Positions 1 through 10,984 of a DNA stretch of 64,000 nt are shown one piece after another (within the stretch, counting starts at the first letter, position 1; the number at the start of each line of letters is the position of its first letter). Both the position numbers and the translations under genes were made by a program. Under the pieces are notes generated by a model. That model made no database searches and was not told the origin of the DNA. It saw only the letters and a program-made list of their open reading frames with translations. The stretch is from Paragordius varius (lineage: Eukaryota > Nematomorpha), in contig OZ176051.1 in NCBI GenBank assembly GCA_964247055.1, positions 930,001-994,000 of the forward strand, read 5' to 3'.

Positions 1-179
1 TCAAGTTAAATTTTGTCTATTAAAAATCGGATATTGGTCACCGGTGAACAAAATTATTTTTTATACATTCTCTTAGTAAGACTACATCAAAATATAGAAA
101 TAGTTTGACAAATTCTTTCATATCCGATTTTTACAACGATACTTTAAAAATTAATGTATTAAACTAGTCGCATCAATAC

Positions 180-370
180 TCAAGTTAAACTTTGTCCTTA
201 AAAATCGGATATTGGTCACCGGTGAACAAAATTATTTTATTTACATTCTCTTAGTAAGACTACATCAAAATATAGAGATAGTTTGACAAACTCTTTTATA
301 TCCGATTTTTACAACGATACTTTAAAAATTAATGTATAAAACTAGGCGTATCAATAAATCGCATCAATAC
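180..370 (+). repeat. 191-bp monomer class with a 13-bp internal duplication
   Basis: This unit is 13 bp longer than the 178-bp form. The extra length is a near-perfect tandem duplication near its 3' end, reading TCGTATCAATAAA followed by TCGCATCAATAC, where the short class has one TCGCATCAATAC. The long class recurs throughout the array up to about 59.8 kb and explains why the average spacing exceeds 178 bp. In this copy the duplication follows GGCG rather than the more usual GTCG. Confidence 0.92.
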
Positions 371-1998
371 TCAAGTTAAACTTTGTCCTTAAAAATCGGA
401 TATTGGTCACCGGTGAACAAAATTATTTTTTATACATTCTCTTAGTAGGACTACATCAAAATATAGAGATAGTTTGGCAAACTCTTTCATATCCGATTTT
501 TACAACGATACTTTAAAAATTAATGTATAAAACCAGTCGCATCAATACTCAAGTTAAACTTTGTCTATTAAAAATCGGATATTGGTCAACCGGTGAACAA
601 AATTATTTTTTATACATTCTCTTAGTAAGACTATATCAAAATATAGAAATAGTTTGACAAATTCTTTCATATCCGATTTTTACAACGATACTTTAAAAAT
701 TAATGTATTAAACTAGTCGCATCAATACTCAACTTAAATTGTCCTTGAAAATCGGATATTGGTCACCGGTGAACAAAATTATTTTTTATACATTCTCTTA
801 GCAAGACTACATCAAAATATAGAGATAGTTTGACAAACTTTTTCATATCCGATTTTTACATCGATACTTTAAAAATTATGGTATTAAACCAGTCGCATCA
901 ATACTCAAGTTAAACATTGTCCTTAAAAATCGGATATTGGTCACCGGTGAACAAAACTATTTTTTATACATTCTCTTAGTAAGACTACATCGAAATATAG
1001 AGATAGTTTGACAAACTCTTTCATATCCGATTTTTACAACGATACTTTAAAAATTAATGTATAAAACTAGTCGTATCAATAAATCGCATCAATACTCAAG
1101 TTAAACTTTCTCCTTAAAAATCGGATATTGGTCACCGGTGAACAAAATTATTTTTTATACATTCTCTTAGTAGGACTACATCAAAATATAGAGATAGTTT
1201 GGCAAACTCTTTCATATCCGATTTTTACAACGATATTTAAAAATTAATGTATAAAACTAGTCGCATCAATACTCAAGTTAAACTTTGTCCTTAAAAATCG
1301 GATATTGGTCACCGGTGAACAAAATTATTTTTTATACATTCTCTTAGTAAGACTACATCAAAATATAGAGATAGTGTGACAAACTCTTTCATATCCGATT
1401 TTTACAACGATATTTAAAAATTAATATATAAAACTAGTCGTATCAATAAATCGCATACACACTCAAGTTAAACTTTGTCCTTAAAAATCGGATATTGGTC
1501 AACCGGTGAACAAAATTATTTTTTATACATTCTCTTAGTAGGACTACATCAAAATATAGAGATAGTTTGGCAAACTCTTTCATATCCGATTTTTACAACG
1601 ATACTTTAAAAATTAATGTATAAAACTAGTCGCATCAATACTCAAGTTAAACTTTGTCCTTAAAAATGGGATATTGGTCACCGGTGAACAAAATTATTTT
1701 TTATACATTCTCTTAGTAGGACTACATCAAAATATAGCAAATAGTTTGACAAATTCTTTCATATCCGATTTTTACAACGATACTTTAAAAATTAATGTTT
1801 TAAACTAGTCGCATCAATACTCAACTTAAACTTTGTCCTTAAAAATCGGATATTGGTCACCGGTGAACAAAATTATTTCTTATACATTCTCTTAGCAAGA
1901 CTACATCAAAATATAGAAATAGTTTGACAAATTCTTTCATATCCGATTTTTACAACGATACTTTAAAAATTAATGTATAAAACTAGTCGCATCAATAC

Positions 1999-2165
1999 TC
2001 AAGTTAAACTTTGTCCTTAAAAATCGGATATGAACAAAATTATTTTATTTACATTCTCTTAGTAAGACTACATCAAAATATAGAAATAGTTTGACAAACT
2101 CTTTCATATCCGATTTTTACAACGATACTTTAAAAATTTATGTATTAAACTAATCGCATCAATAC
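1999..2165 (+). repeat. 167-bp monomer lacking the palindrome core
   Basis: The sequence passes straight from CGGATAT to GAACAAAATT at about 2030, an 11-bp deletion relative to neighbours that removes most of TGGTCACCGGT. The homologous monomer near 24.0 kb keeps the palindrome, so the loss happened after the two blocks separated. Both inverted-repeat arms are retained. Confidence 0.9.
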
Positions 2166-3074
2166 TCAAGTTAAACTTTGTCCTTAAAAATCGTATATTG
2201 TTCACCGGTGAACAAAATTATTTTTTATACATTCTCTTAGCAAGTCTACATCAAAATATAGAGATAGTTTGACAAACTCTTTCATATCCGATTTTTACAA
2301 CGATATTTAAAAATTAATATATAAAACTAGTCGTATCAATAAATCGCATATACACTCAAGTTAAACTTTGTCCTTAAAAATCGGATATTGGTCAACCGGT
2401 GAACAAAATTATTTTTTATACATTCTCTTAGTAGGACTACATCAAAATATAGAGATAGTTTGGCAAACTCTTTCATATCCGATTTTTACAACGATACTTT
2501 AAAAATTAATGTATAAAACTAGTCGCATCAATACTCAAGTTAAACTTTGTCCTTAAAAATGGGATATTGGTCACCGGTGAACAAAATTATTTTTTATACA
2601 TTCTCTTAGTAAGACTACATCAAAATATAGAAATAGTTTGACAAATTCTTTCATATCCGATTTTTACAACGATACTTTAAAAATTAATGTATTAAACTAG
2701 TCGCATCAATACTCAACTTAAACTTTGTCCTTAAAAATCGGATATTGGTCACCGGTGAACAAAATTATTTTTTATACATTCTCTTAGCAATACTACATCA
2801 GAATATAGAGATAGTTTGACAATTTCTTTCATATCCGATTTTTACAACGATACTTTAAAAATTAATGTATAAAACTAGTCGCATCAATACTCAAGCTAAA
2901 CATTGTCCTTAAAAATCGGATATTGGTCACCGGTGAACAAAACAATTTTTTTTACATCTTAGTAAGACTACATCAAAATATAGAGATAGTTTGACAAACT
3001 CTTTCATATCCGATTTTTACAACGATATTTAAAAATTAATATATAAAACTAGTCGTATCAATAAATCGCATACA

Positions 3075-4445
3075 TACTCAAGTTAAACTTTGTCCTTAAA
3101 AATCGGATATTGGTCACCGGTGAACAAAATTATTTTTTATACATTCTCTTAGTAAGACTACATCAAAATATAGAAATAGTTTGACAAATTCTTTCATATC
3201 CGATTTTTACAACGATACTTTAAAAATTAATGTATAAAACTAGTCGGATCAATACTCAAGCTAAACTTTGTTCTTAAAAATCGGATATTGTTCACCGGTG
3301 AACAAAATTATTTTTTATACATTCTCTTAGCAAGACTACATCAAAATATAGAGATAGTTTGACAAACTCTTTCATATCCGATTTTTACAACGATATTTAA
3401 AAATTAATATATAAAACTAGTCGTATCAATAAATCGCATACACACTCAAGTTAAACTTTGTCCTTAAAAATCGGATATTGGTCAACCGGTGAACAAAATT
3501 ATTTTTTATACATTCTCTTAGTAGGACTACATCAAAATATAGAGATAGTTTGGCAAACTCTTTCATATCCGATTTTTACAACGATACTTTAAAAATTAAT
3601 GTATAAAACTAGTCGCATCAATACTCAACTTAAACTTTGTCCTTAAAAATCGGATATTGGTCACCGGTGAACAAAATTATTTTTTATACATTCTCTTAGC
3701 AAGACTACATCAAAATATAGAAATAGTTTGACAAATTCTTTCATATCCGATTTTTACAACGATACTTTAAAAATTAATGTATAAAACTAGTCGCATCAAT
3801 ACTCAAGTTAAACTTTGTCCTTAAAAATCGGATATTGGTCACCGGTGAACAAAATTATTTTTTATACATTCTCTTAGTAAGACTACATCAAAATATAGAA
3901 ATAGTTTGACAAATTCTTTCATATCCGATTTTTACAACGATACTTTAAAAATTAATGTATAAAACTAGTCGGATCAATACTCAAGCTAAACTTTGTTCTT
4001 AAAAATCGGATATTGTTCACCGGTGAACAAAATTATTTTTTATACATTCTCTTAGCAAGACTACATCAAAATATAGAGATAGTTTGACAAACTCTTTCAT
4101 ATCCGATTTTTACAACGATATTTAAAAATTAATATATAAAACTAGTCGTATCAATAAATCGCATACACACTCAAGTTAAACTTTGTCCTTAAAAATCGGA
4201 TATTGGTCAACCGGTGAACAAAATTATTTTTTATACATTCTCTTAGTAGGACTACATCAAAATATAGAGATAGTTTGGCAAACTCTTTCATATCCGATTT
4301 TTACAACGATACTTTAAAAATTAATGTATAAAACTAGTCGCATCAATACTCAACTTAAACTTTGTCCTTAAAAATCGGATATTGGTCACCGGTGAACAAA
4401 ATTATTTTTTATACATTCTCTTAGCAAGACTACATCAAAATATAG
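3075..4445 (+). repeat. 725-bp (4-monomer) higher-order repeat, about 1.9 copies
   Basis: The variant TTGTTCTTAAAAATCGG occurs at 3268 and 3993, exactly 725 bp apart, embedded in matching series of four monomers. These are an AAATTC monomer with GTCGGATC, a TTGTTCACC monomer with GCAAGAC, the GTCAACCGG / GGAC / TTTGGC monomer, and an ACTCAACTTAAAC monomer. Homology starts near 3.08 kb and decays near 4.44 kb, where AGAAATAG changes to AGAGATAG. Boundaries are good to a few tens of bases. Confidence 0.8.
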
Positions 4446-4529
4446 AGATAGTTTGACAATTTCTTTCATATCCGATTTTTACAACGATACTTTAAAAATT
4501 AATGTATAAAACTAGTCGCATCAATACTC

Positions 4530-7139
4530 AAGCTAAACATTGTCCTTAAAAATCATATATTGGTCACCGGTGAACAAAACTATTTTTTATACATCTTAGT
4601 AAGACTACATCAAAATATAGAGATAGTTTGACAAACTCTTTCATATCCGATTTTTACAACGATATTTAAAAATTAATATATAAAACTAGTCGTATCAATA
4701 AATCGCATACATACTCAAGTTAAACTTTGTCCTTAAAAATCGGATATTGGTCACCGGTGAACAAAATTATTTTTTATACATTCTCTTAGTAAGACTACAT
4801 CAAAATATAGAAATAGTTTGACAAATTCTTTCATATCCGATTTTTACAACGATACTTTAAAAATTAATGTATAAAACTAGTCGGATCAATACTCAAGCTA
4901 AACTTTGTTCTTAAAAATCGGATATTGGTCACCGGTGAACAAAATTATTTTTTATACATTCTCTTAGTAAGACTACATCAAAATATAGAGATAGTTTGAC
5001 AAACTCTTTCATATCCGATTTTTACAACGATACTTTAAAAATTATGGTATAAAACCAGTCGCATCAATACTCAAGTTAAACTTTGTCCTTAAAAATCGAA
5101 TATTGGTCACCGGTGAACAAAACTATTTTTTATACATTCTCTTAGTAAGACTACATCAAAATATAGAGATAGTTTGGCAAACTGTTTCATATCCGATTTT
5201 TACAACGATACTTTAAAAATTAATGTATAAAACTAGTCGCATCAATACTCAAGTTAAACTTTGTCCTTGAAAATCGAATATTGGTCACCGGTGAACAAAA
5301 TAATTTTTTATACATTCTCTTAGGAGTACATCAAAATATAGAAATAGTTTGACAAACTCTTTCATATGCGATTTTTACAACGATGCTTTAAAAATTAATG
5401 TATTAAACTAGTCGCATCAATACTCAAGCTAAACATTGTCCTTAAAAATCGGATATTGGTCACCGGTGAACAAAACTATTTTTTATACATTCTCTTTGTA
5501 AGACTACATCAAAATATAGAGATAGTTTGACAAACTCTTTCATATCCGATTTTTACAACGATATTTAAAAATTAATATATAAAACTAGTCGTATCAATAA
5601 ATCGCATACATACTCAAGTTAAACTTTGTCCTTAAAAATCGGATATTGGTCACCGGTGAACAAAATTATTTTTTATACATTCTCTTAGTAAGACTACATC
5701 AAAATATAGAAATAGTTTGACAAATTCTTTCATATCCGATTTTTACAACGATACTTTAAAAATTAATGTATAAAACTAGTCGGATCAATACTCAAGCTAA
5801 ACTTTGTTCTTAAAAATCGGATATTGGTCACCGGTGAACAAAATTATTTTTTATACATTCTTTTAGTAAGACTACATCAAAATATAGAGATAGTTTGACA
5901 AACTCTTTCATATCCGATTTTTACAACGATACTTTAAAAATTATGGTATTAAACCAGTCGCATCAATACTCAAGTTAAACTTTGTCCTTAAAAATCGAAT
6001 ATTGGTCACCGGTGAACAAAACTATTTTTTATACATTCTCTTAGTAAGACTACATCAAAATATAGAGATAGTTTGACAAACTCTTTCATATCCGATTTTT
6101 ACAACGATACTTTAAAAATTATGGTATTAAACCAGTCGCATCAATACTCAAGTTAAACTTTGTCCTTAAAAATCGGATATTGGTCACCGGTGAACAAAAT
6201 TATTTTTTATACATTCTCTTAGTAGGACTACATCAAAATATAGAGATAGCTTGGCAAACTGTTTCATATCCGATTTTTACAACGATACTTAAAAAATTAA
6301 TGTATAAAACTAGTCGCATCAATACTCAAGTTAAACTTTGTCCTTAAAAATCGAATATTGGTCACCGGTGAACAAAATTATTTTTTATACATTCTCTTAG
6401 GAGTACATCAAAATATAGAAATAGTTTGACAAACTCTTTCATATTCGATTTTTACAACGATACTTTAAAAATTAATGTATTAAACTAGTCGCATCAATAC
6501 TCAAGCTAAACATTGTCCTTGAAAATCGGATATTGGTCACCGGTGAACAAAACTATTTTTTATACATTCTCTTAGTAAGACTACATCAAAATATAGAGAT
6601 AGTTTGACAAACCCTTTTATATCCGATTTTTACAACGATACTTTAAAAATTAATGTATAAAACTAGTCGTATCAATAAATCGCAAACACACTCAAGTTAA
6701 ACTTTGTCCTTAAAAATCGGATATTGGTCAACCGGTGAACAAAATTATTTTTTATACATTCTCTTAGTAGGACTACATCAAAATATAGCAAATAGTTTGA
6801 CAAATTCTTTCATATCCGATTTTTACAACGATACTTTAAAAATTAATGTTTTAAACTAGTCGCATAATACTCAACTTAAACTTTGTCCTTAAAAATCGGA
6901 TATTGGTCACCGGTGAACAAAATTATTTCTTATACATTCTCTTAGCAAGACTACATCAAAATATAGAAATAGTTTTACAAATTCTTTCATATCCGATTTT
7001 TACAACGATACTTTAAAAATTTATGTATTAAACTAGTCGCATCAATACTCAAGTTAAACTTTGTCCTTAAAAATCGTATATTGTTCACCGGTGAACAAAA
7101 TTATTTTTTATACATTCTCTTAGCAAGTCTACATCAAAA
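4530..7139 (+). repeat. Mixed monomer segment, partly duplicated at 36.5-38.1 kb
   Basis: This stretch contains a monomer class with CTTAGGAGTACATC (short deletion) and variant right arms ATATGCGAT or ATATTCGAT. About 5.08-6.56 kb matches about 36.59-38.07 kb at an offset of 31,508 bp, shown by TTGTTCTT at 5804 and 37312 and the rare TAGCTTGGC at 6247 and 37755. TTGTTCTT also occurs at 4905, 899 bp before 5804, marking a local five-monomer repeat. No unique sequence was seen here. Confidence 0.78.
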
Positions 7140-9449
7140 TATAGAGATAGTTTGACAAACTCTTTCATATCCGATTTTTACAACGATATTTAAAAATTAA
7201 TATATAAAACTAGTCGTATCAATAAATCGCATACACACTCAAGTTAAACTTTGTCCTTAAAAATCGGATATTGGTCAACCGGTGAACAAAATTATTTTTT
7301 ATACATTCTCTTAGTAGGACTACATCAAAATATAGAGATAGTTTGGCAAACTCTTTCATATCCGATTTTTTACAACGATACTTTAAAAATTAATGTATAA
7401 AACTAGTCGCATCAATACTCAAGTTAAACTTTGTCCTTAAAAATCGGATATTGGTCACCGGTGAACAAAATTATTTTTTATACATTCTCTTAGTAAGACT
7501 ACATCAAAATATAGAAATAGTTTGACAAATTCTTTCATATCCGATTTTTACAACGATACTTTAAAAATTAATGTATTAAACTAGTCGCATCAATACTCAA
7601 GCTAAACATTGTCCTTAAAAATCGGATATTGGTCACCGCTGAACAAAACTATTTTTTATACATTCTCTTAGTAAGACTACATCAAAATATAGAGATAGTT
7701 TGATAAACTCTTTCATATCCGATTTTTATAACGATACTTTAAAAATTAATGTATAAAACTAGTCGTATCAATAAATCGCATCAATACTCAAGTTAAACTT
7801 TGTCCTTAAAAATCGGATATTGGTCAACCGGTGAACAAAATTATTTTTTATACATTCTCTTAGTAGGACTACATCAAAATATAGAGATAGTTTGGCAAAC
7901 TCTTTCATATCCGATTTTTACAACGATACTTTAAAAATTAATGTATAAAACTAGTCGCATCAATACTCAAGTTAAACTTTGTCCTTAAAAATCGGATATT
8001 GGTCACCGGTGAACAAAATTATTTTTTATACATTCTCTTAGTAAGACTACATCAAAATATAGAAATAGTTTGACAAATTCTTTCATATCCGATTTTTACA
8101 ACGATACTTTAAAAATTAATGTATAAAACTAGTCGCATCAATACTCAAGTTAAACTTTGTCCTTAAAAATCGGATATTGGTCACCGGTGAACAAAATTAT
8201 TTTTTATACATTCTCTTAGTAAGACTACATCAAAATATAGAAATAGTTTGACAAATTCTTTCATATCCGATTTTTACAACGATACTTTAAAAATTAATGT
8301 ATTAAACTAGTCGCATCAATACTCAAGCTAAACATTGTCCTTAAAAATCGGATATTGGTCACCGCTGAACAAAACTATTTTTTATACATTCTCTTAGTAA
8401 GACTACATCAAAATATAGAGATAGTTTGAGAAACTCTTTCATATCCGATTTTTACAACGATACTTTAGAAATTAATGTATAAAACTAGTCGTATCAATAA
8501 ATCGCATCAATACTCAAGTTAAACTTTGTCCTTAAAAATCGGATATTGGTCAACCGGTGAACAAAATTATTTTTTATACATTCTCTTAGTAGGACTACAT
8601 CAAAATATAGAGATAGTTTGGCAAACTCTTTCATATCCGATTTTTACAACGATACTTTAAAAATTAATGTATAAAACTAGTCGCATCAATACTCAAGTTA
8701 AACTTTGTCCTTAAAAATCGGATATTGGTCACCGGTGAACAAAATTATTTTTTATACATTCTCTTAGTAAGACTACATCAAAATATAGAAATAGTTTGAC
8801 AAATTCTTTCATATCCGATTTTTACAACGATACTTTAAAAATTATGGTATTAAACCAGTCGCATCAATACTCAAGTTAAACTTTGTCCTTAAAAATCGGA
8901 TATTGGTCACCGGTGAACAAAACTATTTTTTATACATTCTCTTAGTAAGACTACATCAAATATAGAAATAGTTTGACAAACTCTTTCATATCCGATTTTT
9001 ACAACGATACTTTAAAAATTAATGTATAAAACTAGTCGTATCAATAAATCGCATCAATACTCAAGTTAAACTTTCTCCTTAAAAATCGGATATTGGTCAC
9101 CGGTGAACAAAACTATTTTTTATACATTCTCTTAGTAAGACTACATCAAAATATAGAGATAGTTTGACAAACTCTTTCATATCCGATTTTTACAACGATA
9201 TTTAAAAATTAATATATAAAACTAGTCGTATCAATAAATCGCATACACACTCAAGTTAAACTTTGTCCTTAAAAATCGGATATTGGTCAACCGGTGAACA
9301 AAATTATTTTTTATACATTCTCTTAGTAGGACTACATCAAAATATAGAGATAGTTTGGCAAACTCTTTCATATCCGATTTTTTACAACGATACTTTAAAA
9401 ATTAATGTATAAAACTAGTCGCATCAATACTCAAGTTAAACTTTGTCCT

Positions 9450-9463
9450 TAAAAATCGGATAT
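9450..9463 (+). repeat. Left arm of intramonomer inverted repeat
   Basis: TAAAAATCGGATAT here is the exact reverse complement of the stretch at 9549-9562 in the same monomer. The arms are 14 bp with 85 bp between them, giving a 113-bp span. The pair is present in most monomers across the array. Extension fails at both ends, so 14 bp is the full match in the consensus. Confidence 0.95.
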
Positions 9464-9548
9464 TGGTCACCGGTGAACAAAATTATTTTTTATACATTCT
9501 CTTAGTAAGACTACATCAAAATATAGAAATAGTTTGACAAATTCTTTC

Positions 9549-9562
9549 ATATCCGATTTTTA
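9549..9562 (-). repeat. Right arm of intramonomer inverted repeat
   Basis: ATATCCGATTTTTA pairs with 9450-9463. The geometry resembles terminal inverted repeats of a very short non-autonomous element or a paired protein-binding site. No target-site duplication is evident just outside the arms, so a transposon origin is only a possibility. Confidence 0.93.
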
Positions 9563-10984
9563 CAACGATACTTTAAAAATTAATGTATTAAACTAGTCGC
9601 ATCAATACTCAAGCTAAACATTGTCCTTAAAAATCGGATATTGGTCACCGCTGAACAAAACTATTTTTTATACATTCTCTTAGTAAGACTACATCAAAAT
9701 ATAGAGATAGTTTGACAAACTCTTTCATATCCGATTTTTATAACGATACTTTAAAAATTAATGTATAAAACTAGTCGTATCAATAAATCGCATCAATACT
9801 CAAGTTAAACTTTGTCCTTAAAAATCGGATATTGGTCAACCGGTGAACAAAATTATTTTTTATACATTCTCTTAGTAGGACTACATCAAAATATAGAGAT
9901 AGTTTGGCAAACTCTTTCATATCCGATTTTTACAACGATACTTTAAAAATTAATGTATAAAACTAGTCGCATCAATACTCAAGTTAAACTTTGTCCTTAA
10001 AAATCGGATATTGGTCACCGGTGAACAAAATTATTTTTTATACATTCTCTTAGTAAGACTACATCAAAATATAGAAATAGTTTGACAAATTCTTTCATAT
10101 CCGATTTTTACAACGATACTTTAAAAATTAATGTATAAAACTAGTCGCATCAATACTCAAGTTAAACTTTGTCCTTAAAAATCGGATATTGGTCACCGGT
10201 GAACAAAATTATTTTTTATACATTCTCTTAGTAAGACTACATCAAAATATAGAAATAGTTTGACAAATTCTTTCATATCCGATTTTTACAACGATACTTT
10301 AAAAATTAATGTATTAAACTAGTCGCATCAATACTCAAGCTAAACATTGTCCTTAAAAATCGGATATTGGTCACCGCTGAACAAAACTATTTTTTATACA
10401 TTCTCTTAGTAAGACTACATCAAAATATAGAGATAGTTTGAGAAACTCTTTCATATCCGATTTTTACAACGATACTTTAAAAATTAATGTATAAAACTAG
10501 TCGTATCAATAAATCGCATCAATACTCAAGTTAAACTTTGTCCTTAAAAATCGGATATTGGTCAACCGGTGAACAAAATTATTTTTTATACATTCTCTTA
10601 GTAGGACTACATCAAAATATAGAGATAGTTTGGCAAACTCTTTCATATCCGATTTTTACAACGATACTTTAAAAATTAATGTATAAAACTAGTCGCATCA
10701 ATACTCAAGTTAAACTTTGTCCTTAAAAATCGGATATTGGTCACCGGTGAACAAAATTATTTTTTATACATTCTCTTAGTAAGACTACATCAAAATATAG
10801 AAATAGTTTGACAAATTCTTTCATATCCGATTTTTACAACGATACTTTAAAAATTATGGTATTAAACCAGTCGCATCAATACTCAAGTTAAACTTTGTCC
10901 TTAAAAATCGGATATTGGTCACCGGTGAACAAAACTATTTTTTATACATTCTCTTAGTAAGACTACATCAAATATAGAGATAGT

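Larger units (their letters stand above)
1..2520 (+). repeat. Left block, homologous to about 22.1-24.5 kb and 31.3-33.7 kb
   Basis: Diagnostic variants appear in the same order here and at an offset of 22,129 bp: TGTCTAT at 14 and 22143, GGCGTA at 345 and 22474, a second TGTCTAT at 562 and 22691, CGAAATATAG at 991 and 23121 (offset now 22,130). A third copy has TGTCTAT at 31363 and GGCGTA at 31694 (offset 31,349). Offset shifts are explained by visible small indels and by single-monomer gains or losses: the 31-kb copy lacks the monomer with the second TGTCTAT, and the 23.6-kb copy lacks the AAAATGGG monomer present here at about 1.65 kb. The block is an ancient multi-kilobase duplication edited one monomer at a time. 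Confidence 0.85.
9431..9608 (+). repeat. Representative 178-bp monomer
   Basis: This unit is close to the array consensus and serves as a numbering reference (TCAAG = position 1). In order it holds TCAAGTTAAACTTTGTCC, left inverted-repeat arm (20-33), palindrome TCACCGGTGA (37-46), a T-rich stretch (53-61), CTTAGTAAGACTACATC (71-87), AATATAG and AGTTTGACAAA (91-111), right inverted-repeat arm (119-132), CAACGATACTTTAAAAATTAATG (about 133-155) and ACTAGTCGCATCAATAC (162-178). This copy has the AAATTC variant after AGTTTGAC, which breaks the small palindrome seen in copies reading AAACTC. AgeI (ACCGGT), BstEII (GGTCACC) and SpeI (ACTAGT) sites recur in most monomers, so a digestion ladder of about 180 bp is expected. 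Confidence 0.95.

Noticed and set aside
9481-9510. TATA-like promoter in TTTTTTATACATTC
   Set aside because: AT-rich hexamers are expected by chance at this composition and repeat in every monomer. Nothing downstream is coding, so a promoter cannot be supported from sequence. Satellite transcription is possible but unseen here.
9450-9562. Intact miniature transposon bounded by the 14-bp arms
   Set aside because: No target-site duplication is visible outside the arms, and the span is always embedded in the tandem unit in the same orientation. A transposon origin remains only a hypothesis.
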